Assembly (NCBI GenBank): GCA_017428525.1
Contig: JAFRQQ010000002.1
Location: 62,001 to 126,000, forward strand
Length of the DNA stretch: 64,000 nucleotides
Source: Clostridia bacterium
GTDB lineage: Bacteria > Bacillota > Clostridia > Oscillospirales > Acutalibacteraceae
Reading direction: 5' to 3'
Below the pieces are notes generated by a model. The model was not told the origin of the DNA and did no database searches. It was given only the letters and a program-made list of their open reading frames with translations. Position numbers and translations under genes: made by a program. Position 1 is the first letter of the stretch. Each line of letters starts with the position of its first letter. Below, piece by piece: positions 25,627 to 34,506 of this stretch.

Positions 25627-27306
25627 TTATTTCTTCAGCCCGAACAGGGTGCCGACCAGGCCGCGGCCGAGGCTCGCGCCGAGGTTGCCGCCGAGGGTCT
25701 TGCCGAATTTGCCGAAGCCGGAGCCGACCGCTTTGCCGACCTCGCGGCCGACCGTGCCGGCCACGGAGTTGCCGACGGATTTCGCGGCGTTGTTGACGGC
25801 CTTCTTCTTCTTATCCTTGGCCTTCTGCGCCTCTTTTTCGGCCTTCTCCTTTGCCTTCTGCTCTTCCTTTTCCTTCTGCGCGGCGGCCTTGGCTGCCGCT
25901 TTTTCTTCGGCTGCCGCCTGCTTGGCCGCTTCCTTTTCCGCGAGCGCCTGCTGCTTGGCGGCTTCTTTTTCCTCCGCCGCCTTGCGCGCGGCTTCCTCGG
26001 CCGCTTCGGCGTCCGCGATGCCCTTGCGCTGCAGGAATTCATAGGCGGAATCGTTGTCCACGGGATTGGTATACTTGCTGTAAAGCAGGCTGCTCTTGAT
26101 CGCGCGGTCGCGGTCCGCATCCGAAACGCCCGCCATCAGGCACTGCGGCGGCAGGATATAGGCCTTCTCCGCCACGGTGGGGATGCCCTTCTCATCCAGG
26201 AAGGAAACGACGGCTTCACCGGTGCCGAGATTGAGGATCGTTTCATAGGTGTCGAACGCGGGATTGACGCGGAAGGACTGCGCCGCCGCCTTGACCGCCT
26301 TCTGATCGGTCGGCGTGTAGGCGCGCAGACCGTGCTGAATCTTGTTGCCGAGCTGGGCAAGCACGCCGTCCGGAATGTCGCGCGGATTCTGCGTGCAGAA
26401 ATAGACGCCTACGCCCTTGGAGCGCACGAGCTTGACCACCTGCTCGATCTTGTCGAGCAGCGCCTTGGAGGTCTCCTTGAAGAGCAGATGCGCCTCGTCG
26501 AAGAAGAAGACGAGCTTCGGCTTGTCCAGATCGCCGACCTCGGGCAGCATCTCAAACAGTTCGCTGAGCAGCCAGAGCAGGAAGGTGGAGTAGAGCTTGC
26601 CGTTGTTGATCAGCGAGGAGCTGTCAAGGATATTGATCATGCCGCGTCCGCAGTCCTGGGTCAGCCAGTCGGCGATGTTCAGGCCGGGTTCGCCGAAGAA
26701 GGTGTCGGCGCCTTCGCTCTCGAGCGCCACGATCGCGCGCACGATCACGCCCACGGAGGCGCTGCTGATGCGGCCGTAGTCCGCGGCGAAATCGGCGGAA
26801 TGCTCGTCCACATAGGCGAGCGCCGCCTTGAGATCCTTGGTGTCGACCAGCAGAAGATTGTTGTCGTCACAGATTTTGAACACGATGGAAAGAATATTGC
26901 TCTGCGTTTCATTCAGACCGAGGATGCGCGCGAGCAGCAGCGGGCCCATTTCGGAGATCGTCGTGCGCAGCTGGATGCCCTGCTGACCGAACAGATCCCA
27001 GAGCGTGACGGGATAGCCGGTGTAATGGAAGCCGACCTCGTCCAGACCGAATTTGGCAATGCGCTTCTGCATGCTCTCGCTGTCGACGCCGGGCAGCATC
27101 ATGCCCGCCACGTCGCCCTTGACGTCCGCCATGAAGACGGGCACGCCCATGTCGCTGAAGGTCTCGGCGAGCACCTTGAGCGTGACGGTTTTGCCCGTGC
27201 CGGTCGCGCCGGCGACCAGACCGTGGCGGTTGGCCATCTTCGGCAGCAGATACAGGTTTTCGCCTGCGTCGTTGTTTGCAACCCAGATCATATTGTTTTT
27301 CAGCAT
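25627..27306 (-). CDS. HerA-like ATPase (DUF853 family)
   Basis: 559 residues. Walker A is GATGTGKT (33-40) and Walker B is KLVFFFDEAHLLF; the segment VYFCTQNPRDIPDGVLAQLGNKI is typical of the HerA/DUF853 helicase-like family. After about residue 420 there is a long Ala/Glu/Lys coiled coil and then a Gly-rich C-terminus (GKAVGSGFGKFGKTLGGN). The family is thought to move or process DNA, but its cell role in Firmicutes is unclear. It is a single-gene unit with a TAGACA-17-TATAAT promoter. Confidence 0.85.
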   Translation of the reverse strand: MLKNNMIWVANNDAGENLYLLPKMANRHGLVAGATGTGKTVTLKVLAETFSDMGVPVFMADVKGDVAGMMLPGVDSESMQKRIAKFGLDEVGFHYTGYPVTLWDLFGQQGIQLRTTISEMGPLLLARILGLNETQSNILSIVFKICDDNNLLLVDTKDLKAALAYVDEHSADFAADYGRISSASVGVIVRAIVALESEGADTFFGEPGLNIADWLTQDCGRGMINILDSSSLINNGKLYSTFLLWLLSELFEMLPEVGDLDKPKLVFFFDEAHLLFKETSKALLDKIEQVVKLVRSKGVGVYFCTQNPRDIPDGVLAQLGNKIQHGLRAYTPTDQKAVKAAAQSFRVNPAFDTYETILNLGTGEAVVSFLDEKGIPTVAEKAYILPPQCLMAGVSDADRDRAIKSSLLYSKYTNPVDNDSAYEFLQRKGIADAEAAEEAARKAAEEKEAAKQQALAEKEAAKQAAAEEKAAAKAAAQKEKEEQKAKEKAEKEAQKAKDKKKKAVNNAAKSVGNSVAGTVGREVGKAVGSGFGKFGKTLGGNLGASLGRGLVGTLFGLKK

Positions 27307-27336
27307 AAATGATTCCTCCGCACTTATGATAAATCT

Positions 27337-27365
27337 ATTATATCGAAACTTGCGCGCTTTGTCTA
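27337..27365 (-). promoter_or_regulatory. Promoter of the HerA-like gene
   Basis: On the minus strand: TAGACA, 17 nt, TATAAT. Confidence 0.75.
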
Positions 27366-27374
27366 GACCGCGGG

Positions 27375-28316
27375 CTAATTTTTATACTGATAGGCGCGCA
27401 CATAATCGACGATCATCCGCGCGGGCAGCTGATCGTTCTGCGCGATCCGCTCATCGACCCCCACGGAAATGATCAGATAGAGCGGCACGGCGCATACGCC
27501 GCCGAACTCGGTGTGCGCCGTTTCGACGCCGTTGATATAGAAGGTGTAGCCGTCCGGATTCCACGCCACGCCGTAGGTGTTGAATTCCTCATAGGGATTG
27601 TTTGCGTAAAACCAGCCCTGTATCTCCCGCCGGTGGGCGTCGCCGTAGGCGTCCACGTGGATGGTGTGGAAGACCGAGCCGTAGAAGCGGTCGCCGGGCA
27701 GCTGATCGGTGTCGGTTTCAAACACGTCCACCTCCGCGCCGGAAACGCCGCCGTCCGTATCGTCCGCCCACATGCCGTCCGTCAGCAGCCAGAAGGCCGG
27801 ATTGATCCCCACGCCCTTGGGCAGGATGCAGCGGATTTCAAAATACCCGTACAGCTGCTCGTAGCCGACGTGGTCGCCGCTGTAGTTTTTGTTGGGATTG
27901 GTTTCCATGCCGTAGGCATAATAATGCGCGCCGGCGGGGCCGTCCTCCCTGTATTCGACGGTCAGCACCAGGCAGCCGTCGTCGGTGAAGCTGATCTGCT
28001 CGCGATTCCACCAGGCGACGTCGCGCTGCTGCGTGTCGTTCGCGCCGTAGACATAATGCCCCTGCCAGATCGTCGTGTCGAAGCCGTGGTCGAATTCATC
28101 CGACCAGACCAGCGAAAACTGCGACATGTCGATCGGGTCTTTGTAAGGGGTGATCGGCGCGTCGCCGACGACGTTGAACAGCAGCTGGGGCAGCACGAGC
28201 AGCAGCGCGCCCACGCGCCGGAAATTGCCGGTGAACAGCGCGCGCAGCAGCAGCCCCGCAAGCCCGGGCAGGGCGGTCAGCGCGGCCAGATGCCGTTTCG
28301 GGAATGCAGCAGCCAT
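27375..28316 (-). CDS. GH16 family glycoside hydrolase
   Basis: 313 residues. Two hydrophobic stretches at the N-terminus (about 11-28 and 36-50) suggest membrane anchoring. The catalytic motif ExDxxE is EVDVFE (E195, D197, E200), of the beta-bulge type seen in laminarinases and beta-glucanases; WSDEFDHGFD, FWLLTDGMW and VDYVRAYQY frame the domain. It likely cuts beta-1,3 or mixed beta-glucans, or galactans. The start at 28316 follows AAGGAGGG; the frame extends upstream through a terminator. That terminator (28335-28369) separates it from the symporter gene, so it is read only by leak-through or from an unseen promoter. Confidence 0.8.
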   Translation of the reverse strand: MAAAFPKRHLAALTALPGLAGLLLRALFTGNFRRVGALLLVLPQLLFNVVGDAPITPYKDPIDMSQFSLVWSDEFDHGFDTTIWQGHYVYGANDTQQRDVAWWNREQISFTDDGCLVLTVEYREDGPAGAHYYAYGMETNPNKNYSGDHVGYEQLYGYFEIRCILPKGVGINPAFWLLTDGMWADDTDGGVSGAEVDVFETDTDQLPGDRFYGSVFHTIHVDAYGDAHRREIQGWFYANNPYEEFNTYGVAWNPDGYTFYINGVETAHTEFGGVCAVPLYLIISVGVDERIAQNDQLPARMIVDYVRAYQYKN

Positions 28317-28334
28317 CCGGGGTTCCCTCCTTTG

Positions 28335-28369
28335 AAAAAACGGCCCGCACCGTCGACGGACAGTGCGGG
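28335..28369 (-). terminator. Terminator between the symporter and GH16 genes
   Basis: On the minus strand CCCGCAC and GTGCGGG pair around the self-complementary CCGTCGACGG, followed after CCG by six U. It ends 18 nt before the GH16 start codon. Confidence 0.8.
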
Positions 28370-28381
28370 TCAATCATTATG

Positions 28382-29809
28382 TTATGCTTCTTCCGCAGCG
28401 CGGACCTTGTCGAGCTCCTCATGCACGGTCACGAGCTTTTTCTTGGAAAGATCGTAGCCGACAAAGAGCAGGATCGCCATGAGCGCGAGCATGATCGCAG
28501 GCACGAGCGTGGAAATATCATAGAGCTTGGAGAGCACCTCGTCGCTCAGCGCGATGCCCTGTTTGGAAAGCTCGCCGTTATAGGCGATTTTTGCGAGCAG
28601 CACGTTCAGACCGACGCCGGCGAGGGTCTGGCCGAGCTTGCGGGTAAAGGAGAAGAAGGCGTAGGCCATGCCCTCCTCGCGCTTGCCGGTGCGCACCTCG
28701 TGATAATCGATCGTGTCCATGACCAGCGCCCAGACTTCCAGCACAAGGAAGGTCTGGCCGAGGCCGGAGAAGAAGGTGAACACGAGGAAGACGACCGGAT
28801 TGTGTGCCAGCGGGGTGCCGCGCAGCGAAAAGAGAATGAGATTCACAACGGCGGCAAAGGCCATGCCGACCGCGCACAGCTCCTTTTTGCCGACCTTCCG
28901 GATCAGCTTGTTCATGATCGGAATGAAGATCGCCATCGGGCCGTAGGTGCAGATCGTCACAAAGGCATAGAAGCCGGGTTTGCCGAAATAATCGGTGAAC
29001 AGATAATTGTAAGCGGACTGATAATAAAACTGAAAGGCGATCAGCAGCATGGAAGCGAGCGAGAGCATGATGAAAGCGCGGTTTTTCAGAAGCGCCCGGA
29101 TGGTCGCGATCGCGCTGTAATTCTGATCCTTCAGCTTCTTCTGCGGCGCCACACGCTCCTTTGTCATCTTGTAATGCAGGAAATAGACAAAGACAGACAG
29201 GACGGACAGCGCCAGCACGCACCAGAACAGCTTGGTTTCATCCAGCGCCTTGATGTCCGTGCCGTTGGCATATTTGCCGGTGGTGGTGTAGACGATCATC
29301 GGCAGCAGGATGGTGCCGGGCAGACCGCCGACGCCCGCGCCGATCGAGCGCCACATCGAGAGGGAGGAGCGCTCGAGCTCGTCGCTTGTGACAACGGAAG
29401 CCAGCGAGCCGTAGGGGATATTGACTGCCGTATACATCATGCCGTAGAGGATATAGGTGATGTAGGCATAGGCCAGATAATTCACGCCGGGGATTTTGAG
29501 GAACATCAGCGCGGCGGAAACCGCCAGCGGGATCGAGAAGCCGATGATCCAGGGGCGGAACTGCCCCTTCGGGCTGGGCTTGCGCGACTGGATGAACGCG
29601 CCCCAGAGCGGATCGTTGATCGCGTCCCAGATGCGGGCGATCAGGATCAGGACGGCGATCTTGGCCGGACTGATGCCGAGCGCATCGGTATAGAACTTGT
29701 TTTGAAATGCGCCGATCAGGGAGAAGGTCAGCAGGCCGCCGGCGTCGCCGAGCGCGTAGCCGATCTTGTCCTTGAGCTTGATGCCGTAGGTTTGTTGCGC
29801 GGTTGACAT
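28382..29809 (-). CDS. GPH-family sugar:cation symporter (MFS)
   Basis: 475 residues with about 12 membrane segments. The N-terminus KLKDKIGYALGDAGGLLTFSL and the segments IWDAINDPLWGAF and SLSMWRSIGAGVGG are typical of glycoside-pentoside-hexuronide:cation symporters (MelB/YihO type). It sits downstream of the ROK gene, in the same direction, with its own promoter. By position it is the likely importer for the sugar handled by the upstream operon; E. coli sulfoquinovose importers belong to the same family. The start at 29809 follows GAAAGGGG. Confidence 0.85.
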   Translation of the reverse strand: MSTAQQTYGIKLKDKIGYALGDAGGLLTFSLIGAFQNKFYTDALGISPAKIAVLILIARIWDAINDPLWGAFIQSRKPSPKGQFRPWIIGFSIPLAVSAALMFLKIPGVNYLAYAYITYILYGMMYTAVNIPYGSLASVVTSDELERSSLSMWRSIGAGVGGLPGTILLPMIVYTTTGKYANGTDIKALDETKLFWCVLALSVLSVFVYFLHYKMTKERVAPQKKLKDQNYSAIATIRALLKNRAFIMLSLASMLLIAFQFYYQSAYNYLFTDYFGKPGFYAFVTICTYGPMAIFIPIMNKLIRKVGKKELCAVGMAFAAVVNLILFSLRGTPLAHNPVVFLVFTFFSGLGQTFLVLEVWALVMDTIDYHEVRTGKREEGMAYAFFSFTRKLGQTLAGVGLNVLLAKIAYNGELSKQGIALSDEVLSKLYDISTLVPAIMLALMAILLFVGYDLSKKKLVTVHEELDKVRAAEEA

Positions 29810-29846
29810 ACAAAAGCCCCTTTCACAAGCAGAATCTGGTAATTCT

Positions 29847-29875
29847 ATTATAACGGATGCATTCCGGAATTGCAA
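29847..29875 (-). promoter_or_regulatory. Promoter of the symporter gene with palindromic spacer
   Basis: On the minus strand: TTGCAA, 17 nt, TATAAT. The spacer contains ATTCCGGAAT, a perfect palindrome that could bind a regulator such as the adjacent ROK protein. Confidence 0.7.
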
Positions 29876-29880
29876 CCGGT

Positions 29881-30903
29881 TCAGACAAAAAAGAACCGTT
29901 CCGCGCAAAGCGCCGCGGGGCCGATATAGGCGAGCCGGTCGTTTTCCGGCGCGGTCAGCACCGCCGCCGGCGGCAGCGTGGAATTATATTGCAGGATGCG
30001 GTCCTTGAGCGCCTCTGCGACGGCGGGATCGGCAAACTGCGTGCCGAAAAAGACGACGCCGTCCGCCGCGAGGATCGTCGCCGTGTTGGCCAGCGCCAGC
30101 GCAACGGTATCGATCACGGTGGGGGAGGGCACGCCGTTGACGGCGGCCTCGGCCTCCAGACAGCCGCGCCGTCCGCAGCGGCAGGGCTTGCCGTCCGGCC
30201 GGACGATGTAATGCCCGATCTCGGCCAGCCCGCTCTCCGCGCCGGAAAGCACCGTGCCGTTCGACAGGATCGCCGAGCCGACGCCGGGACCCCATTTGAA
30301 AAAGAGCGTTGCGCCCTTGCCCGCGCCGCGCAGCTGCGCCTGCCCGAGGGCGAAGGCTTTCACGTTGTTTTCGATTGCGACGGGCCGGCGGAAGGCGGCG
30401 TCGAACGCCTTGCAGACCGCCTGCGCGTCCCAGAGCCCGTAGCTGCCGGTCTGCACCGCGCCGACCACGCAGACGCCGACGGCGAACAGCGTTTCCGGCG
30501 CAACGGCATGCGCGGCAAGAAAGTCCTGCGCCGTTTTCACAACGGCGGCAATTCCGGCCGTGAAGGGCGTCTGCAGCAGCGCCTTCAGCTGCCCGTCCAG
30601 GGTGCACAGCGCGTAGCTGATCTGCGTGGTTTCCGCGTTGACGCCGAGGATCAGCTGCTCCTGCAGGCAAAGCCGCAGCGGGATCTCACGGCGGCCGGCG
30701 CCGGCGGTTTCCGCCGGCGCCGTTTCGGCCACGCGGCCCTCGGCGATCAGCTCCGTGCAGAGCTTGGAGACCGCGGCGGGGGTCAGCTGCGCCGCTTCCG
30801 CGAGCGCCTTGCGGCTCATCGGTCCGCGGGCGGCCAGCAGGCGGAGCAGCAGCTTTTTATTTTCCGTGCGCATGGAGCGCAGATTGTATCCGGTGTCGTT
30901 CAT
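29881..30903 (-). CDS. ROK-family transcriptional regulator
   Basis: 340 residues. A winged-helix DNA-binding domain (about 15-65: SRKALAEAAQLTPAAVSKLCTEL) is followed by the ROK sugar-binding fold with EIGHYIV and the zinc site CRCGRRGCLE. The sugar-kinase Asp of ROK kinases is replaced (IENNVKA), so it is a regulator and not a kinase. It is the last gene of the six-gene operon, 1 nt after the exporter gene, and is the natural candidate for controlling the operon and the symporter in response to the sugar. Confidence 0.88.
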   Translation of the reverse strand: MNDTGYNLRSMRTENKKLLLRLLAARGPMSRKALAEAAQLTPAAVSKLCTELIAEGRVAETAPAETAGAGRREIPLRLCLQEQLILGVNAETTQISYALCTLDGQLKALLQTPFTAGIAAVVKTAQDFLAAHAVAPETLFAVGVCVVGAVQTGSYGLWDAQAVCKAFDAAFRRPVAIENNVKAFALGQAQLRGAGKGATLFFKWGPGVGSAILSNGTVLSGAESGLAEIGHYIVRPDGKPCRCGRRGCLEAEAAVNGVPSPTVIDTVALALANTATILAADGVVFFGTQFADPAVAEALKDRILQYNSTLPPAAVLTAPENDRLAYIGPAALCAERFFFV

Positions 30904-30904
30904 A

Positions 30905-31639
30905 TCATTTCACCAACAGAGACACGCCGCTGATTGCCATAAGCGTATCCGTCAAAACCATAAAGGACTTGCGGCTGAGCTTTTCCGCGATCCGGTGACC
31001 CAGACGAAGGGCGATCAGCAGCAGCGCCAGGCAGGCGAACAGCAGCTGATTCGTTTCGCGCACAAAACAGCCGGCGGCCAGATCCGTAATGAACATGATC
31101 GAGTTGAGCACGATCCAGACCATGGAAAGCGTTGCGCTGAACTGCTCGTTTTCCTTCAGCTTCACCGAAGCATAGGTCACGATCAGCGGCCCGCCGCAGG
31201 TGAAGACGCCGTGCACCGCGCCGCCGAGCGCGAGGAGGGGATAACCGACGGCTTTGCCTTCCCCGACGATCGGTTTTTTGGTGCGCAGGGAGATCACATT
31301 CATCAGGTCAAACGCAAGCACGATCAGGCCGAGCGCTTTATAGAGCAAAACCTCATACCCGATTAGCTGCGGACGCAGATAGGTGCCCAGCGCCATGCCC
31401 GGCAGCGCCACGGCGAGGATTTCGCCGAACGTCGGCCAGCGGATCACCTTGCGGTGCTGGATCACAACGCCGACGGAGGCGGCGATGCCCAGCACGTTCA
31501 GAATGGGCTTGGCCGTGCCGAAGCCGACAAGCATGATCGAAAACGGCATGGCCAGCACCGTGCCGGCAAAGCCGGTGACGCATTGGATGATATTTGAAAG
31601 AAAGACGACGATCAGAAATCCGATTTTTGCAAGGATCAA
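30905..31639 (-). CDS. TauE/SafE-family sulfonate/sulfite exporter-like protein
   Basis: 244 residues with about 7-8 membrane segments. FLSNIIQCVTGFAGTVLAMP is the conserved first repeat and VHGVFTCGGPLIVTYA the second. The family exports sulfite, sulfoacetate or other organic anions. In sulfoglycolysis clusters a TauE-type protein is thought to release the C3-sulfonate end product. The ATG overlaps the isomerase stop by 4 nt, so it belongs to the operon. Confidence 0.85.
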   Translation of the reverse strand: MILAKIGFLIVVFLSNIIQCVTGFAGTVLAMPFSIMLVGFGTAKPILNVLGIAASVGVVIQHRKVIRWPTFGEILAVALPGMALGTYLRPQLIGYEVLLYKALGLIVLAFDLMNVISLRTKKPIVGEGKAVGYPLLALGGAVHGVFTCGGPLIVTYASVKLKENEQFSATLSMVWIVLNSIMFITDLAAGCFVRETNQLLFACLALLLIALRLGHRIAEKLSRKSFMVLTDTLMAISGVSLLVK

Positions 31640-32973
31640 AACGAAAACACCTCGATGCCGAGCATGTTGCCCAGTGCTTTTACAGCGGCGGAGATATCGC
31701 CCATCGCCACCGCGAAATGGGGCTCCCAGCCGTATTCCACGCCGCCGCGCACAAAGGCCTCGGCGTCGCAGGCGGTCCGGACGACGACCGACGTGCCGAA
31801 ATACTGCTTCGGACGGTCGAGCGCTTCACCCTTTGCGGTCAGCAGACGGAAGTTGCCGTCGGCGTCCCTGCCCAGGCGAACGATCGTGACGCACGGCGCG
31901 GCCTTGCAGCCGAATTCCAGGGTCGGGCCGATCCTGCGGTTGCAGTGCACGCCCGCCTCGGCGCCGGTATCCTCCCGCGCGAGCGAGCAGGCGGCGGTGC
32001 CGCAGTGCCAGAAGGTGACGGTGTTTTCCTCTTTGTTCAGCGCCACGGGATCGCCGAAGAAGGCCGGCTTGCCGGTCAGCTGCGCGGCAAAATACATCGA
32101 GAGCGCGCCGTAGGTATCCGTTTCGCAGGCCGCGGGCACGCCGAGATCATTCAGCATCGCGAGCACCGCGCAGACCGGGGTGCCGAAGGAAACGAAGAAA
32201 TCCGGCCAGCAGCGGCTGGCAACCGCGCCGATGCGGTTGCCGCGGATATATTCCGCATACGCCTTATAGAGCCGCGCAAAGTCCAGCACATTCTTTTCGT
32301 CAATGCTGTCCAGCTTGCAGATACGCTTGCGCGCGTCCTCCAGATAGGGCTGCACATCCGCGTCGCTGAAGCTTTTTGCCCGGTCGATCAGCTCGCGCGC
32401 CTCGATGGAGAGCAGGCGGGCGCCGAAGGTGCGCGTGATCTCATGATCCAGCGCGCGGCCGAAGCCGAAACCCTCGGGGGTGTAGCCGATCTGCAGCAGG
32501 GTGAGCGAACGCAGCGCCTTTTTGAGCTTTGCCGCCTGCCAAACGGCGCGGATCGCCTCCGCCGTGGCGGGGTCCTCCGGCGCGCCGTAGACATAATTGA
32601 ACGGGCGGCGGCAGGCACTGAGCATGTTCGCCGCGGAATACGCGCCGGTCAGCGCGTTGAGCTTGAGCCGGCCGGTATCGGCGGCGGGCTCCTGCGGCGT
32701 CCAGAGCAGGACGGGGCAGTCGAAACGGCGCAGCACCTCGGCGGTATAAGCGCCGTTGGCAAAGGTCACGTTCTGCAGCACGACGAGATCCGGGCACTTG
32801 TCCTCTGTGAAGGCATTTAACTTGTCAAGGCCGAGCAGCATCTCCTGCGGCACGGCGGTTTCGGCGTCGACGGCGCGCAGCAGCGCCGCGGAGGCCTCGA
32901 ACACCTTGCCCGCGGCGGTCAGATCGAAGGTCGGCACGCCGATGGGCAGATAGAGCGTCTGAAACATGGTCAT
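31636..32973 (-). CDS. L-fucose/arabinose isomerase-like sugar isomerase
   Basis: 445 residues. It follows the FucI/AraA-like pattern: VVLQNVTFANGAY and PVLLWTPQEP near the N-terminus, and the C-terminal domain with LEFGCKAAPCVTIVRLGRDADGNFRLL. The enzyme would interconvert an aldose and a ketose. In Firmicutes sulfo-transaldolase clusters an isomerase of this fold converts sulfoquinovose to sulfofructose; this assignment is by context. The start overlaps the DUF4867 stop (TGATG). Confidence 0.8.
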   Translation of the reverse strand: MTMFQTLYLPIGVPTFDLTAAGKVFEASAALLRAVDAETAVPQEMLLGLDKLNAFTEDKCPDLVVLQNVTFANGAYTAEVLRRFDCPVLLWTPQEPAADTGRLKLNALTGAYSAANMLSACRRPFNYVYGAPEDPATAEAIRAVWQAAKLKKALRSLTLLQIGYTPEGFGFGRALDHEITRTFGARLLSIEARELIDRAKSFSDADVQPYLEDARKRICKLDSIDEKNVLDFARLYKAYAEYIRGNRIGAVASRCWPDFFVSFGTPVCAVLAMLNDLGVPAACETDTYGALSMYFAAQLTGKPAFFGDPVALNKEENTVTFWHCGTAACSLAREDTGAEAGVHCNRRIGPTLEFGCKAAPCVTIVRLGRDADGNFRLLTAKGEALDRPKQYFGTSVVVRTACDAEAFVRGGVEYGWEPHFAVAMGDISAAVKALGNMLGIEVFSF

Positions 32974-33644
32974 CACCTGTATTTCACTTCTTTGTTTTCG
33001 CCGATCAGGCCGGGAAACGCGCCCTGACGGATCAGCGGCGCCCGGTCGGGGTGGGCGATCACCCATTTGTTGGTCTGCAGCAGCAGACGGCTTTCCGCGC
33101 TGCCGCCTTCGGGCCGGAATGCCAGCGGCGTATTGGTGCCGCGCGGCAGGATCACAATGTCCCGGAAGCCCGCGTCGCAGGTGCGGCAGGGGGAAAGGTG
33201 CAGCGTCGTCTGATAGAATTCGATCGCCGTGCCCTGCGGCACATAAAAGACGGCGGCGTCCTCCACGCGAAAGGTATTTTTCTGCACCTGCCAGAGATGG
33301 CCGAGCACCAGGCAGAAATCGGTCGCGGCAACATTCACTTCGCTGCCTTTATGATATTCAAAACCGTTGTAGGTCGTGTTGCGGCCGTTGCAGTAGCCGA
33401 TCTGGATCGGCATCCCGCCGTAGATCAGATCGCGCACCTGCGAAAACAGCGGCTCGATCGCCTCCATCTCCGGCACGGACGCCACATAGACGTTGCCCTC
33501 TTCCGGGATGGCCGTTTCCCGCGTCAGCCAGGCGCACAGCGGCGAAAAATCAAAGCCCTCCAGCACGCGGCCGTACGGCGCGAAGGCCGGGTCAAAGACG
33601 GAGCGCACCGGCACGTCGTTGACGGCATTCAGCTTCTCAAGCAT
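32973..33644 (-). CDS. DUF4867 family protein
   Basis: 223 residues of a cupin-like family (related in outline to ureidoglycolate-lyase folds): IQIGYCNGRNTTYNGFEYHKGSEVN and VFYVPQGTAIEFYQTTLHLSPC are its conserved stretches. The function is not established. DUF4867 genes sit beside sugar isomerases in Firmicutes sugar operons, which fits a role in handling the ring or acyclic form of the sugar, but that is inference. It overlaps the dehydrogenase gene by 8 nt. Confidence 0.75.
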   Translation of the reverse strand: MLEKLNAVNDVPVRSVFDPAFAPYGRVLEGFDFSPLCAWLTRETAIPEEGNVYVASVPEMEAIEPLFSQVRDLIYGGMPIQIGYCNGRNTTYNGFEYHKGSEVNVAATDFCLVLGHLWQVQKNTFRVEDAAVFYVPQGTAIEFYQTTLHLSPCRTCDAGFRDIVILPRGTNTPLAFRPEGGSAESRLLLQTNKWVIAHPDRAPLIRQGAFPGLIGENKEVKYR

Positions 33645-34503
33645 CGGCGTCTCCCTTCACAACCTTGAAGGTGGTGCGGAAATCGAGCTTGCCCAGCCCT
33701 GCCGCCATGCCTCGGTCATAGACGGCCTTGCAGTTGGCGACGCCCGGCATGGCAAAGCCGGTTTCCTCGCTCAGACGCGCGGCGATGCCGAGATCCTTGT
33801 GCATGTTTTCCAGCGAAAAGGCCGTGGTCCAGTTCTCCGCCGCCAGATTCTGCCATTGCCCGTCCAGATAGAAATTCTGACCGCCGCCGTAGGAGATCGC
33901 CGTTGCGAAATCCTCCACGGCAATGCCGAATTTCTGCGCGAGCGCGAGCGTTTCGTTCACGCCGTTCTGGATGGACGCCACAAGCGCGTTGTGGCAGATC
34001 TTCATCACGAGGCCCATGCCGTTGCCGCCCATGCGGATGACGTTGCTGCCCATGTAGCTCAGAATCGGGCGGATCACAGGGAACAGCGCTTCGTCGCAGC
34101 CGGCGTAGATGCCGAGCGTGCCGGCGATGGCGGCGGGCTTGGATTTGACGACCGGGCAGTCCGCAAACTGCGCGCCCTTCGCCTTGACCTGCCCGGCCAC
34201 CTCCACGGAAACGGAGGGATCGATCGTGCTCATGTCAATGCAGATTTTGCTCTCGTCCAGCACGGGCAGGATCTCCGCGTAGACGCTGCGCAGATGCTCC
34301 GAACGCGGCACCATCGAAATGATGGCCTCCGCCTTCTCCGCCAGCTCTGCGGCGCTGCGGCAGGGGATGCCGCCGAGCGAGCCGAGCTTTTCCTTCTTTT
34401 CGTCCACGACGTCATACACATACACGGCGTCGTCATGCTTCTTGATGATGTTTTCGCACATGGATTCGCCCATGATGCCCAGACCGATAAATCCGATGCG
34501 CAT
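33637..34503 (-). CDS. Beta-hydroxyacid dehydrogenase, candidate sulfolactaldehyde reductase
   Basis: 288 residues. The N-terminal Rossmann motif is IGFIGLGIMG. The substrate motif, usually DAPVSGG, is DCPVVKSKPAAIAGTL, and the catalytic Lys segment is MKICHNALVASIQNGVNE. This is the 3-hydroxyisobutyrate dehydrogenase superfamily, to which the E. coli sulfolactaldehyde reductase YihU belongs. Next to a transaldolase it would reduce the C3 product, giving dihydroxypropanesulfonate if the substrate is sulfoquinovose. The changed SGG motif means the exact substrate needs checking. Confidence 0.75.
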   Translation of the reverse strand: MRIGFIGLGIMGESMCENIIKKHDDAVYVYDVVDEKKEKLGSLGGIPCRSAAELAEKAEAIISMVPRSEHLRSVYAEILPVLDESKICIDMSTIDPSVSVEVAGQVKAKGAQFADCPVVKSKPAAIAGTLGIYAGCDEALFPVIRPILSYMGSNVIRMGGNGMGLVMKICHNALVASIQNGVNETLALAQKFGIAVEDFATAISYGGGQNFYLDGQWQNLAAENWTTAFSLENMHKDLGIAARLSEETGFAMPGVANCKAVYDRGMAAGLGKLDFRTTFKVVKGDADA

Positions 34504-34506
34504 ACC

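Noticed and set aside
30359..30380. Sugar-kinase function for the ROK protein
   Set aside because: It has an N-terminal DNA-binding domain and the kinase Asp region reads IENNVKA, so it is a regulator.
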